This document shows positions 37,671 to 47,338 of a DNA stretch of 64,000 nt, piece after piece; positions within the stretch are counted from its first letter, which is position 1; the number at the start of each line of letters is the position of its first letter. Source of the DNA: Rhodopseudomonas palustris (GTDB lineage: Bacteria; Pseudomonadota; Alphaproteobacteria; Rhizobiales; Xanthobacteraceae); NCBI RefSeq assembly GCF_034479375.1, contig NZ_CP140155.1, positions 2,790,001 to 2,854,000 of the forward strand, read 5' to 3'. The notes beneath the pieces are model-generated. The model did no database searches. It worked only from the letters and a program-made list of their open reading frames with translations, and was not told where the DNA came from. Both the position numbers and the translations under genes were made by a program.

Positions 37671-38348
37671 ATGCACGACTTGGTATCACATCCAGAGCGT
37701 CACTTCGACTTCGCCACAATGTCCGGCGCTGACCGCTATCGGTTGATGGCCTCGACCATCATGCCTCGCCCGATCGCATGGGTCGTCACGCGTTCGCCCG
37801 ATGGCGGCGTCAACGCGGCGCCCTACTCGTTCTTCAACATGTTCGGCGCGGACCGCCCCGTGGTCGCGCTCGGCATTCTGGCGCGGCCCGGCGCCCCCAA
37901 GGATACGGCTGCGAACATCCGCGCGACCGGCGAATTCGTCGTCAATCTCGTTCCCTTCGCGCTGGTCGAGGCGATGAACGCGACCTGCGTCGAAGCGCCA
38001 CCGCACATCGACGAACTCGCGCTCGCCGGACTAGACACCTTGCCGAGCGTCGCGATCCGGCCGCCGCGCATCGCCGCGTCGCCGGTCGCGTTCGAATGCA
38101 AGCTCACGCATTTGCTGGATACCGGCCCCGGCCAGTCGATGGTCGTGGGCGAGGTGCTCCATGCCCACTATGCGCGCCGCGTCCTGACCGGCGATCCTGA
38201 TCGGCCGCGCGTCGACCACGCCGCGCTCGATCTCGTCGGGCGGATGCACGGCGCCTCCGCCTACACCCGCACCCGCGATTTGTTCGATCTCAATCGCCCG
38301 CTCTGGGCCGATCCGGTCGACCGCACCACACCGCATCACGAGGACTGA
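37671..38348 (+). CDS. Flavin reductase-like FMN-binding protein
   Basis: This 225-residue split-barrel protein is of the flavin reductase/DUF447-like group: MASTIMPRPIAWVVTRSPDGGVNAAPYSFFNMFGADRPVVALGIL, KDTAANIRATGEFVVNLVP, and MHGASAYTRTRDLFDL at the end. The barrel would bind FMN. Proteins of this kind supply reduced flavin or act directly in aromatic degradation. It lies after a palindromic repeat and 4 bp before the nitrilase gene, so the two are probably co-translated. Confidence 0.87.
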   Translation: MHDLVSHPERHFDFATMSGADRYRLMASTIMPRPIAWVVTRSPDGGVNAAPYSFFNMFGADRPVVALGILARPGAPKDTAANIRATGEFVVNLVPFALVEAMNATCVEAPPHIDELALAGLDTLPSVAIRPPRIAASPVAFECKLTHLLDTGPGQSMVVGEVLHAHYARRVLTGDPDRPRVDHAALDLVGRMHGASAYTRTRDLFDLNRPLWADPVDRTTPHHED

Positions 38349-38352
38349 CCAG

Positions 38353-39300
38353 ATGGCAAAGTTGAAAGTCGCAGCCGTTCAGGCGACCACCGTTCCGTTC
38401 GACGCCGCCGGCGCGACCGCGCGCACCGTGGCCTTGCTCGGCGAAGCCGCCGCCAAGGGCGCCCAGCTCGCCGTATTTCCGGAAGCCTTCATCGGCGGCT
38501 ATCCCAAGGGCCTCGATTTCGGTTGCAGCATCGGCCGACGCACGCCGGAAGGCCGCGAGGATTTCGCCCGCTACGTCCGCGGCGCCATTACCATTCCCGG
38601 CCCCGAAGTCGACCAGCTCGTCGCCGCCTGCGCGGAGCACGACATCCACGCCGTCGTCGGCGTGATCGAGCGCGACGGCGGCACGCTGTATTGCACGGCG
38701 CTGTATCTGTCGCCGGGCGGCCTGCTCGGTATCCACCGCAAGATCATGCCGACCGGATCGGAGCGCCTGGTGTGGGGCTTCGGTGACGGCTCGACGCTGA
38801 CCGTGGTCGACACGCCCTATGGCCGACTCGGCGGCGCGATCTGCTGGGAGCACTACATGCCGCTGATGCGCGCCGCGTACTACGCCAAGGGTGTGCAGAT
38901 CTGGGCCGCGCCCACCGCCGACGATCGCGAAAGCTGGGTCGCCACGATGCGCCACATCGCGCTGGAGGGCCGCTGCTTCGTGATCGGCGCCTGCCAGGTG
39001 ATGCGGCGGTCGGATTTCCCGGCCGACTACGCCAGCCGGATCGACGCCGGCCCCGACGACTGGATGATGCACGGCCGCTCGGTGATCGTCGGGCCGCTCG
39101 GCGACGTGCTCGCGGGTCCGCTGGTCGATGAAGAGGGCATTCTCACCGCCGATATCGACGTCGACGACCTGCACGGCTCGCGGCTCGACTTCGACGCGGT
39201 CGGGCATTATGCGCGGCCGGACCTGTTCACTCTCCACGTCGACGAGCGGCCGCAAACGCCGGTCACGTTCGCAGGCGGCGTGGACCAGACGAAGGCGTGA
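38353..39300 (+). CDS. Nitrilase
   Basis: This 315-residue carbon-nitrogen hydrolase would convert an organic nitrile to acid and ammonia. The catalytic triad is visible: Glu44 in VFPEAFIGGYPKG, Lys130 in HRKIMPTGSERLVWG, and Cys164 in GGAICWEHYMPLMR. The CWE(H/N) motif and HRKxxPT(G/Y)xER are those of true nitrilases rather than amidases. It is the last gene of the operon with a NitT-type importer and a flavin reductase, suggesting uptake and use of a nitrile as nitrogen source. Confidence 0.93.
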   Translation: MAKLKVAAVQATTVPFDAAGATARTVALLGEAAAKGAQLAVFPEAFIGGYPKGLDFGCSIGRRTPEGREDFARYVRGAITIPGPEVDQLVAACAEHDIHAVVGVIERDGGTLYCTALYLSPGGLLGIHRKIMPTGSERLVWGFGDGSTLTVVDTPYGRLGGAICWEHYMPLMRAAYYAKGVQIWAAPTADDRESWVATMRHIALEGRCFVIGACQVMRRSDFPADYASRIDAGPDDWMMHGRSVIVGPLGDVLAGPLVDEEGILTADIDVDDLHGSRLDFDAVGHYARPDLFTLHVDERPQTPVTFAGGVDQTKA

Positions 39301-39327
39301 ACCACGCGGGCGACGCCGGGCGGGCGA

Positions 39328-42012
39328 TCAGCCCGCCTGGCGCGCATGCGCGCCAGCACCGCCCACGCGCGAGGCGAGCCCGACGAGCCAGGGATAGTCG
39401 TTGATCGGCGCGGGCATGCCGATCAGATAGCCCTGCACGGCGTCGCAGCCCTCCTCGACCAGGAAGTCGAGCTGCTCCTGGGTCTCGACGCCCTCCGCCA
39501 CCAGCGATACGCCGAGGCCGTGGCCGAGCCCGATCACCGCGCGCACGATCGCCGCCGACTGCACGTTGCGGCCGAGATTCATGATGAAGGCCCGGTCGAT
39601 CTTGATCTTGTCGAACGGGAATGCCTGCAGATAGGTCAGCGACGAGTAGCCGCTGCCGAAATCGTCCATCGACACCCGGACGCCGAGCGTCTTCAGCCGG
39701 CGGAGCAGCGCCAGGCCGCGCTCGAAATCGTCGATCAGCACGCCTTCGGTGATTTCCAGCTCGAGCCGGCCTGGCTTCAGCCCGGTCTCGAGCAGCACCT
39801 GGTGCACGATGCCGACCAGGTCGGTGTTGAGGAACTGCGCCGGCGACAGGTTGACGGCGATCTGCAAAGGCTTCGGCCACGACGCCGCTTCGCGGCAGGC
39901 CTCGCGCAGGATCCATTCGCCGATCTCGACGATCAGGCCGCTCTCTTCCGCCAGCGGAATGAACTCGCCCGGCGGCACGAAGCCGCGCGTCGGATGGCGC
40001 CATCGCGCCAGGGCCTCGAAGCCGACGATGTCGCCCTCGCCGATCTGCTTTTTGCTCGACGCCTGCGGCTGATAGTAAAGTGACAATTCGCCGTTGCGGA
40101 TCGCGTTCGACAGATCCTGATGCAGGGCTCTGCGGTCGCGGATCTGCATGTCCATCTCGGGGGCGAACACGCCGATCGACCCGCGCGCATGCGCCTTGGC
40201 GCGGAACAGCGCCGCGCTGGCATTGGCGAGCAGCGACGCCGCGTCCCTGCCGTCGCGCGGAAACAGCGCGATGCCGGTGGTGCCTCCGGTCCGCACCGTC
40301 TTGCCCTCGATCTCGAAGCCGCAGGCCAGCGCCTTCGAGAGCCGCTCGGCGAGTTCGCACGCCGCGTCCGGCTGCGGGCCGTCGATCAGCAGACCGAACT
40401 CGTCACCGCCGAGCCGCGCTACGACGCCGCCGGGCGACGCCTGTTCGATCCTTCGGGCGACCTCGATCAGCAACTGGTCGCCGATGGCGTGGCCGAACAC
40501 GTCGTTGATCTCCGAGAGCCCGTCGAGATCGACCGACAGCACCGCGAACTCGTCCTTCCCGCTGTCGCAGGCCTCGATCATCTGCGACAGCGACTTCAGG
40601 AAGGAGGTTCGGTTCGGCAGATCGGTCAGGCCGTCGTGATACGCCATGTACGCCATCCGCGCCTCGGTCTGGCGGCGATCGGTGACGTCGACATGGGTCT
40701 TGATCAGATAGTTCTCCGCACCCTCCTCGTCCGCGACGGTGATGCGGCGGGTCACGAACAGGCGCAGGCCGTTCCTCGTGCTGATCGGATGCTCCTCGAC
40801 CATCAGGTCGCCCTTGCGGATCGCGATCTGGTCGCGCTCGCCGATCAGCCGTGCTTCCTTGGGGTTGAAGATCTCGCCGCAGGTCAGGCCGATCGCGTCC
40901 TCGCGGCGGCGATTGAGGATGATCTCGGCGCCGCGATTGGCGAGCAGATAGCGGCCGCTGCTGGTGTTCTGCACCGTGAGCCCGACCGGAATGTTGTCGA
41001 CCACCAGTTCGAGGAACTTCCGCGTCTTGTCGAGCTCGCGCGCCAGCACTTGCCGATCGGTGACGTCCTCGAACAGCGCGATGATGAATTCCGGCTCGTT
41101 GCGCTCGTTGTAGGCGACGACGCGGTCGCTCTCCAGCACCAGTTCGCGCTGGCCGAACTCGACCGTCAGTTCGGCCCGGCATCGCGTCTTGCCCGACTCC
41201 AGCGCCCTCTGATCCGCTTCGCGGATCGCGGCGGCGGAACGTGGCGAATACAGTTCATCGGCGGTGGCGCCGATGATCCGTTCGCGCGGCAGCCGCGACA
41301 ATTTCTCGAAAGCGCGGTTGGCGAGGATGTAGCGGCCGTCCTCGATGCTCTTGGCCGCGACGCAGACCGGGATGTTGTCGATCACCGATTCCAGGAACTG
41401 CTTGGTGGTCGCGAGTTGCTTCGACACCAGGCGCAACTCGGTGCAATCGTCGTGGGTCGAGATCATCCCGCCGTTCGCCAGCGCCGAGAACTTCACCTGC
41501 ACGAAACGGCCGTCCGGCAGTTCGCTGACGCAACCTTCGGGCAATTTGGCGTGGCGCAGAAACTCCTCGTTGCTGACGTCGAGCGTGCCGCGGGCCCGGC
41601 GCAACGCGAGCAGATCGCTGCCGGCGATGCCGTGCGGGACATCGGAGCGCTGCAGCCCGTACATCTCGAGGTAGCGATCGTTGCAGAACACCACCCGATT
41701 CCTAGCGTCGACGATGACGACGCCCTGCTGCAACTTGTTGAGCACCGAATCGACCAGCATGTTCTTGCGGCGCTGGATGCGGCGCTGCTTGCGAAGCAGC
41801 GCCGTCGCCCACAGCGCGATGGCGCTGGTGAACGATGCCAGCACGAAGCCGCCGATCAACAGCTCCCAGATCAGCTCGGGGTCGAATCCGCCGATGTAAC
41901 TCGTCGGCTGGAAGCCGGAGGCCGCCTGCGCAACGCTGCTCGACGAGAAAAGCGATGTCACCGCCGCAATCTTAGCCGCACCGCCGCTTTTCTTCACAAT
42001 GCCCAACGCCAT
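39328..42012 (-). CDS. PAS-GGDEF-EAL cyclic-di-GMP signalling protein
   Basis: This 894-residue membrane protein has a signal-like segment, one membrane helix (about 48-72: LIWELLIGGFVLASFTSAIALW), three PAS domains (about 85-440), GGDEF (RLGGDEFGLLI, near residue 534) and EAL (GFEALARWRHP, near 665; also MDDFGSGYSSLTYL). The EAL catalytic motifs look intact, so phosphodiesterase activity is likely. GGDEF is intact but the inhibitory RxxD site five residues before it is absent. ATG 42012 is used because the frame beyond it (to 42321) is Pro/Ser-rich and has no ribosome-binding site. Confidence 0.93.
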   Translation of the reverse strand: MALGIVKKSGGAAKIAAVTSLFSSSSVAQAASGFQPTSYIGGFDPELIWELLIGGFVLASFTSAIALWATALLRKQRRIQRRKNMLVDSVLNKLQQGVVIVDARNRVVFCNDRYLEMYGLQRSDVPHGIAGSDLLALRRARGTLDVSNEEFLRHAKLPEGCVSELPDGRFVQVKFSALANGGMISTHDDCTELRLVSKQLATTKQFLESVIDNIPVCVAAKSIEDGRYILANRAFEKLSRLPRERIIGATADELYSPRSAAAIREADQRALESGKTRCRAELTVEFGQRELVLESDRVVAYNERNEPEFIIALFEDVTDRQVLARELDKTRKFLELVVDNIPVGLTVQNTSSGRYLLANRGAEIILNRRREDAIGLTCGEIFNPKEARLIGERDQIAIRKGDLMVEEHPISTRNGLRLFVTRRITVADEEGAENYLIKTHVDVTDRRQTEARMAYMAYHDGLTDLPNRTSFLKSLSQMIEACDSGKDEFAVLSVDLDGLSEINDVFGHAIGDQLLIEVARRIEQASPGGVVARLGGDEFGLLIDGPQPDAACELAERLSKALACGFEIEGKTVRTGGTTGIALFPRDGRDAASLLANASAALFRAKAHARGSIGVFAPEMDMQIRDRRALHQDLSNAIRNGELSLYYQPQASSKKQIGEGDIVGFEALARWRHPTRGFVPPGEFIPLAEESGLIVEIGEWILREACREAASWPKPLQIAVNLSPAQFLNTDLVGIVHQVLLETGLKPGRLELEITEGVLIDDFERGLALLRRLKTLGVRVSMDDFGSGYSSLTYLQAFPFDKIKIDRAFIMNLGRNVQSAAIVRAVIGLGHGLGVSLVAEGVETQEQLDFLVEEGCDAVQGYLIGMPAPINDYPWLVGLASRVGGAGAHARQAG

Positions 42013-42184
42013 GAAACACCTGAAAAATTGCCATCGGAATCTCACGTGTGAGCTGTTGGAAACGCGTAAACATCGCTGCCACATTGTCGGGCTATTGACC
42101 TGATTTTCATCAATTGACCTGCGATGGTTAATGCCGCGATAACACGGCACTTTCGGGCTCGTGCCCGGTCGGGGACAGCGAGCT

Positions 42185-43291
42185 ATGGAACAGGTTGAAT
42201 GCGTCGTGGTCGGCGCCGGCGTGGTGGGGCTCGCGATCGCGCGCGGGCTCGCGCGAGCGGGCCGCGAAGTGATCGTGCTGGAAGCCGCCGAAGGGATCGG
42301 CACCGGCACCTCGTCGCGCAACAGCGAGGTGATCCACGCGGGGATCTATTATCGCGCCGGCAGCCTGATGGCGCGGCTCTGCGTCGACGGGCGGCAGGCG
42401 CTGTACGCCTTTTGCCGCGACCACGGCGTGCCGCATCGGCAATGCGGCAAGCTGATCGTGGCGACCACGGCGGCGGAGGCCGAGAAGCTGGCGTCGATCC
42501 GCGCCCACGCCGCTGCCAACGGCGTCGCCGATCTGCGCGCGCTCGACGGCGCCGAGGCCCGCGCGATGGAGCCGGCGCTGAATTGCGTCGCGGCGCTGCT
42601 GTCGCCCTCGACCGGGATCGTCGACAGCCACGCCTACATGCTGGCGCTGCGCGGCGATGCCGAGGCGGCCGGCGCGGCGTTCGCGTTTCACGCGCCGCTG
42701 CTGCAGGCCTCGGCGACGGCCGGCGGCTTCGCGCTCGAGGTCGGCGGCGAGGCGCCGATGACGCTCGGATGCCGGCTGCTGATCAATGCGGCGGGGCTGG
42801 CGGCGCCCGCGGTGGCGCGCGCGATCGCGCCGATGCCGGCGGCGCTGGTGCCGTCGGCGTATCTCGCCAAGGGCAATTACTTCACCTGCAATGCGCGCGC
42901 GCCGTTCTCGCACCTGATCTATCCGGTGCCCGAGCCCGGCGGGCTCGGCGTGCATCTGACGCTGGATCTGGCCGGACAGGCGCGGTTCGGGCCGGACGTC
43001 GAATGGATCGATGCGGTCGACTATGTGGTCGATCCGTCGCGGGCGGAGCGCTTCTATCCCGCGATTCGCCGATACTGGCCGGACCTTCCCGACGGGGCGC
43101 TGGCGCCGGGCTATTCGGGGATACGACCGAAAATCGTTCCGCCCGCGGTCGCGGTGCAAGACTTCGTGATCCAGGGACCGGATGCCCACGGCGTCGCCGG
43201 GCTGATCAACCTGTTCGGCATCGAGTCGCCTGGGCTGACCGCATCACTGGCGATCGCCGAGGACGTCGCCGGTCTGACCGCGTCCGCCTGA
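42185..43291 (+). CDS. FAD-dependent oxidoreductase, L-2-hydroxyglutarate oxidase-like
   Basis: This 368-residue DAO-family flavoprotein has a Rossmann FAD site [19 protein letters not shown] followed by [28 protein letters not shown], a signature of LhgO and related oxidases. [24 protein letters not shown] and GYSGIRPKI are also characteristic. The expected reaction is oxidation of L-2-hydroxyglutarate to 2-oxoglutarate, but related 2-hydroxy acid oxidases share these motifs. ATG 42185 is used. It is divergent from the GGDEF-EAL gene. Confidence 0.9.
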   Translation: MEQVECVVVGAGVVGLAIARGLARAGREVIVLEAAEGIGTGTSSRNSEVIHAGIYYRAGSLMARLCVDGRQALYAFCRDHGVPHRQCGKLIVATTAAEAEKLASIRAHAAANGVADLRALDGAEARAMEPALNCVAALLSPSTGIVDSHAYMLALRGDAEAAGAAFAFHAPLLQASATAGGFALEVGGEAPMTLGCRLLINAAGLAAPAVARAIAPMPAALVPSAYLAKGNYFTCNARAPFSHLIYPVPEPGGLGVHLTLDLAGQARFGPDVEWIDAVDYVVDPSRAERFYPAIRRYWPDLPDGALAPGYSGIRPKIVPPAVAVQDFVIQGPDAHGVAGLINLFGIESPGLTASLAIAEDVAGLTASA

Positions 43292-43489
43292 GGCGTCGAG
43301 GTCCGAAGGTTCAGGGGGTGGTATCCAGTCTTGGCGCCGACGCAGGTGCGTCCCGGATAAGTGGCGCGGACCGGATACCATCAACCTGATCGCTACACCG
43401 TTCGCGCAGATCTCGCGCTGGAGGGCGGTGTGGCGAGCTCCCTTTGCGTTGCGAAAGGAGCTGTCAGTGCAATGTTCAGTGCAGCGTGT

Positions 43490-43672
43490 TCAGTGGAGTG
43501 TGCTGGAGACTTGTCTCAACCGATTGATTTCGTCGCGAACCATGAGTTTCCGGCGTTTCAGCTCGACGATGCGCAGATCGTCCGTGGAAAGATGGACGAG
43601 CGCGTCGTGCAGTTCGGACTCCAGAACTTTGTGTTTTCGTTCCAGTTCAACGAGATGAGCCTGAAGTGCCAT
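43490..43672 (-). CDS. DUF465 (YdcH-like) small protein
   Basis: This 60-residue helical hairpin protein has the pattern HLVELERKHKVLESELHDAL and then LRIVELKRRKLMVRDEINRL, typical of DUF465/YdcH. The function is unknown. A strong AGAGGAGG precedes the ATG at 43672, making it a confident gene. A second DUF465 gene lies 366 bp away on the other strand. Confidence 0.9.
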   Translation of the reverse strand: MALQAHLVELERKHKVLESELHDALVHLSTDDLRIVELKRRKLMVRDEINRLRQVSSTLH

Positions 43673-44037
43673 ACGAAACCTCCTCTGTGAGTGAGACTAG
43701 ATTCCATCCGGACGTATGAGTGTACAGCTCTCCTGAAGGCTGTCGAGTAGCTTTGAAATACGTGCGTCACAATTACCCGATCATCCGAAACGATTCGTGA
43801 TTATACCGGGCATCGTCGCGCGGCCGCTCTGCCACGATGTCGCCTTCAATGAACTGCCGCCTGCCCGCGCCGATCCTTAACGTCTTCGAAATCATTCCCC
43901 GCCGAAGGTCGTGTTCGACGAACGGCCGAGCCGCGCCGCTTGCCCGCAACGCTGGCAAAGGCGATAATCCTGCTACTGATCCTTCATTCCCCGCGGCGGT
44001 TCGCGCGTCAGCGATCCGGCTCAAGCTGTTTCTGGTC
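43673..44037. other. Divergent region between two DUF465 genes
   Basis: This 365-bp region must contain promoters in both directions. The part at 43690-43800 is less GC-rich than its surroundings. An in-frame extension of the right-hand gene into this region (to 43837) lacks homology and a ribosome-binding site. Nothing else is supported. Confidence 0.4.
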
Positions 44038-44244
44038 ATGACCGACGAAGACGAAGGCGAGCTCGGGGCCGAGCTCGCGAAGCTGCAGCAGGAACACCGC
44101 GACCTCGACGCGGCGATCGAGGCTTTGCATCATTCGCCGGCGCCCGATCTGTTGCGGCTGCAGCGGCTGAAGAAGCGCAAGCTGGCGTTGCGCGACCGCA
44201 TCGCCTTCATCGAAGATCAGATCACCCCCGACATCATCGCCTGA
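44038..44244 (+). CDS. DUF465 (YdcH-like) small protein, second copy
   Basis: This 68-residue helical hairpin has ELAKLQQEHRDLDAAIEAL and LLRLQRLKKRKLALRDRIAFIED, the DUF465 pattern. ATG 44038 is where family homology starts. The gene overlaps the end of the reverse-strand GGDEF gene by 11 bp. It differs from the 43490 copy by having an acidic start (MTDEDEGELG). Confidence 0.88.
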   Translation: MTDEDEGELGAELAKLQQEHRDLDAAIEALHHSPAPDLLRLQRLKKRKLALRDRIAFIEDQITPDIIA

Positions 44245-45007
44245 GCCGCTCCGGCGGCGCCGACGCCGCGCGGCGCTCGGCCTTGCGCGCGTACATCGCC
44301 TGGTCGGCGATGGCGAGGGCTTCCGCCACATCCATGCCCGCCGTCAGCATCGCCACGCCGGCCGAGACCCCGGCGGTGACGATGTGCGAGCCGTATTGGA
44401 TGGTGAGGTGATCCACCGCCTGCTCCAGCGCCGTCGCCTTGATCCGGGCGTCGGCCTCGCCGAGATTCCACAGCAGCAAGGCGAATTCGTCGCCGCCGAG
44501 CCGCCCGATCAGATCGGAGGAGCGGACGTGGCGGAGCAAGGCGTCGACCACCGCCTTCAGCACGACGTCGCCGGCGGCATGACCATAGGTATCATTGACC
44601 GGCTTGAGCCGGTCGACGTCGAGCACGATCAGCGCGCCGCCGGCGCCGTAGCGCTGGATGTAAGCGAGCGCGCGGGCGAGTTCGCGCTCGAAGCCGCGGC
44701 GATTGGAAATGCCGAGCAGGAAATCGGTCTCGGCGGAGGCCCGCAATTCGTCGATCTGCGCCAGCGCCGCGGCGAGCTGTGCCTTCAGCCGGCGGATCTT
44801 CGCCCGGGCGTCGGTCGGCAGCCGGCCCGAGCCGACCCGCGCGCGCGCCATCGCCTTGACCGCCTTGGCCTTGACCGGAAGCGCCTTGACCGGAAGCACC
44901 TTGGTCGCGCCGGCCGCTGGGCGCGAACGCTTCCCAGGCACGGCGCCCGCCGCAGCCCTGGAACCGGACCGGGATGTCTTCGGGGATCGGGGGGGCGTCT
45001 TTTTCAT
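44234..45007 (-). CDS. Diguanylate cyclase (GGDEF protein)
   Basis: This 257-residue protein would make cyclic-di-GMP from GTP. The GGDEF domain covers about residues 95-250: DFLLGISNRRGFERELARAL, LIVLDVDRLKPVNDTYGHAAGD, and the active site RLGGDEFALLL. RSSD five residues before GGDEF is the product-inhibition I-site. The first 65 residues are Lys/Arg/Pro-rich with tandem VKALPVKAK-like units, followed by a coiled coil (IRRLKAQLAAALAQIDELRAS). There is no membrane helix. ATG 45007 is chosen; a GTG at 45043 is also open. Confidence 0.9.
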   Translation of the reverse strand: MKKTPPRSPKTSRSGSRAAAGAVPGKRSRPAAGATKVLPVKALPVKAKAVKAMARARVGSGRLPTDARAKIRRLKAQLAAALAQIDELRASAETDFLLGISNRRGFERELARALAYIQRYGAGGALIVLDVDRLKPVNDTYGHAAGDVVLKAVVDALLRHVRSSDLIGRLGGDEFALLLWNLGEADARIKATALEQAVDHLTIQYGSHIVTAGVSAGVAMLTAGMDVAEALAIADQAMYARKAERRAASAPPERLRR

Positions 45008-45159
45008 CAGAATCCGCGCGAGAACCGCCACAACACACACCACAACACTTGCCGGTCTTCACCAAGAAAGGATAGTGCATTCCCGACGCCTTGGCCGAGG
45101 CCGCGGCAGCCCCTATATTTCCCCGCTTATGCTTCTGGATTCTCGAAAGAATCGCTCGA

Positions 45160-45648
45160 ATGACAGCCCCCGTTGCGATCATCATGGGCAGCCAGTCGGA
45201 CTGGGACACGATGCGGCATGCCGCCGACACCCTGACCGCGCTCGGCATTGCCCATGATGCGCAGATCGTCTCCGCCCATCGCACCCCCGACCGCCTCTTC
45301 GGCTTCGCCAGGGGCGCGAAAGCGGCCGGCTTCAAGATCATCATCGCCGGCGCCGGCGGCGCCGCGCATCTGCCGGGTATGACGGCGGCGCTGACGGAGC
45401 TGCCGGTGTTCGGCGTGCCGGTCGAGTCGAAGGCGCTGTCGGGGGTGGATTCGCTTTATTCGATCGTGCAGATGCCGGCCGGTATTCCCGTCGGCACGCT
45501 GGCGATCGGTAAGGCCGGCGCCGTCAATGCGGCGCTGCTGGCAGCGAGCGTGCTGGCGCTGACCGACGAGGCGCTGGCGGAGCGGCTGAGCGCCTGGCGC
45601 CAGAAGCAGACGGATGCGATCGCCGCCCGGCCGGAGGGATCGGCGTGA
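45160..45648 (+). CDS. purE: N5-carboxyaminoimidazole ribonucleotide mutase
   Basis: This 162-residue enzyme converts N5-CAIR to CAIR in purine synthesis. The motifs [32 protein letters not shown] and [15 protein letters not shown] are diagnostic of bacterial class I PurE. Its stop codon overlaps the GTG start of purK (GTGA), so the two are translationally coupled. It is divergent from the GGDEF gene. Confidence 0.97.
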   Translation: MTAPVAIIMGSQSDWDTMRHAADTLTALGIAHDAQIVSAHRTPDRLFGFARGAKAAGFKIIIAGAGGAAHLPGMTAALTELPVFGVPVESKALSGVDSLYSIVQMPAGIPVGTLAIGKAGAVNAALLAASVLALTDEALAERLSAWRQKQTDAIAARPEGSA

Positions 45649-46739
45649 CCGGTCCCGTGCAGCAGGTGCTCAAACCCGGCGACACCATCGGCATTCTGGG
45701 CGGCGGCCAGCTCGGACGGATGCTGGCGATGGCCGCAGCAAGGCTCGGCCTGCGTTGCAATGTGTTCTCGCCGGACCCGGATTCGCCGGCCTTCGACGTG
45801 GTGCAGAACGCCGTCTGCGCGGAATATGCCGATGTCGAGGCGCTGGAGATGTTCGCCGCCGACGTCGACGTCATCACCTACGAGTTCGAGAACGTGCCGG
45901 CCTCGGCGGCGCTGGTGCTGGCGGCGCGCAAGCCGGTGCTGCCCGACTACCAGATCCTGGAGACCACCCAGGACCGCCTCGCCGAGAAGGACTTCGTCAC
46001 CAAGCTCGGCATCGGCACCGCCGCCTATGCCGACGTGACCTCGGCGCAGACGCTGCGCGCCGCGATCGCCAAGCTCGGCCTGCCCTCGGTGCTGAAGACG
46101 AGGCGGTTCGGCTATGACGGCAAGGGCCAGATCATCCTGCGCGAGGGCGACGACCCGGACGCGGCCTGGGAGAAGCTGGAGACCCGCGCCGCGATCCTCG
46201 AGGCGTTCGTTCCGTTCGAGCGCGAAGTCTCGGTGATCGCCGCGCGCGGCAGCGACGGCCAGGTGGTGTGCTACGACATCACCGAAAACGAGCACCGCGA
46301 CCACATCCTGAAAGTGTCGCGGGTGCCGGCGCCGGTGAGCGATGCGGTCGCCGGGGAAGCCCGGCGGATCGCCACCACGATCGCCGACGCGCTGAACTAT
46401 GTCGGCGTGCTGGCGGTCGAGATGTTCGTGGTGCCGGGCGATGGCGGCGCCAAAGTGCTGGTCAACGAGATCGCGCCGCGGGTGCACAATTCCGGTCACT
46501 GGACGCTCGACGGCGCCTCGGTGTCGCAGTTCGAGCAGCACATCCGGGCGATCGCCGGCTGGCCGCTGGCGGAACCGCTGCGCCACGGCGCCGTCACCAT
46601 GACCAATCTGATCGGCCACGACGTCGACGATTGCGCCCGCTGGCTGACGGTTCCGGGCGCCACGCTGCATCTCTACGGCAAGCGGACCGCTCTGGCCGGC
46701 CGCAAGATGGGCCATGTCACTGTCATCGAGCCGCGGTGA
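45645..46739 (+). CDS. purK: N5-carboxyaminoimidazole ribonucleotide synthase
   Basis: This 364-residue ATP-grasp enzyme makes N5-CAIR from AIR, bicarbonate and [20 protein letters not shown] is the N-terminal signature, then [24 protein letters not shown], and the metal-binding [14 protein letters not shown]. It starts with GTG inside the end of purE. I see no terminator downstream. Confidence 0.97.
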   Translation: MTGPVQQVLKPGDTIGILGGGQLGRMLAMAAARLGLRCNVFSPDPDSPAFDVVQNAVCAEYADVEALEMFAADVDVITYEFENVPASAALVLAARKPVLPDYQILETTQDRLAEKDFVTKLGIGTAAYADVTSAQTLRAAIAKLGLPSVLKTRRFGYDGKGQIILREGDDPDAAWEKLETRAAILEAFVPFEREVSVIAARGSDGQVVCYDITENEHRDHILKVSRVPAPVSDAVAGEARRIATTIADALNYVGVLAVEMFVVPGDGGAKVLVNEIAPRVHNSGHWTLDGASVSQFEQHIRAIAGWPLAEPLRHGAVTMTNLIGHDVDDCARWLTVPGATLHLYGKRTALAGRKMGHVTVIEPR

Positions 46740-46933
46740 TCGCACCGTCGGCCAGAAGACGATCCGCGGCCGACCAATGGCGCAAAAACTTATCCTCAAC
46801 CGAGGTGGACATCGGCGACCCGATCTGATACATCCGCGCCCTTAAGGCTGAGGGCCTGGCCGTTGTCGGCCCCGCCTGCTTCAGAAATTCAAATCCGACA
46901 CACGTCAATCGGACCAGTCAAAGAGGATGCCGC

Positions 46934-47239
46934 GTGCAGGTTCTCGTTCGCGATAATAACGTCGATCAAGCTCTCAAGGCGCTCAAGAAGAAGATGCAGC
47001 GCGAGGGCATTTTCCGCGAGATGAAGCTCCGCGGTCATTACGAGAAGCCGTCCGAGAAGAAGGCCCGTGAAAAGGCCGAAGCCGTGCGCCGCGCCCGCAA
47101 GCTGGCCCGCAAGAAGCTGCAGCGCGAAGGCCTGCTGCCGATGAAGCCGAAGCCGGCTTTCGGCGCCGATCGCGGTCGTCCGGGTGCCGCGGGCCCCGGT
47201 GCCGGCGGCCCGGGTGCGGGTCCGCGCGGTCCGCGCTGA
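46934..47239 (+). CDS. rpsU: 30S ribosomal protein S21
   Basis: This small-subunit ribosomal protein has [50 protein letters not shown] sequence, an unmistakable S21. The conserved part ends near residue 70; about 30 extra residues follow that are Gly/Pro/Ala/Arg-rich, an extension seen in some alphaproteobacteria. The start is GTG 46934 with GAGGA upstream. A strong terminator follows. Confidence 0.97.
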   Translation: MQVLVRDNNVDQALKALKKKMQREGIFREMKLRGHYEKPSEKKAREKAEAVRRARKLARKKLQREGLLPMKPKPAFGADRGRPGAAGPGAGGPGAGPRGPR

Positions 47240-47267
47240 TCGTTCGGATTTCAGATCTGGATTTCGA

Positions 47268-47299
47268 AACGCGGGCCTGGTGCCCGCGTTTTGTTTTTG
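47268..47299 (+). terminator. Rho-independent terminator of rpsU
   Basis: The stem AACGCGGGC / GCCCGCGTT with loop CTGGT is followed by TTGTTTTTG, 28 bp after the rpsU stop. Confidence 0.9.
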
Positions 47300-47338
47300 T
47301 GCGGGGCGCGGCCCCGAACGGGCTCGGATCGAACGGGC

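Noticed and set aside
40120..42051. Long forward-strand frame opposite the GGDEF-EAL gene
   Set aside because: It has no recognisable domain and the composition is typical of an antisense shadow; the reverse strand carries intact PAS, GGDEF and EAL motifs.
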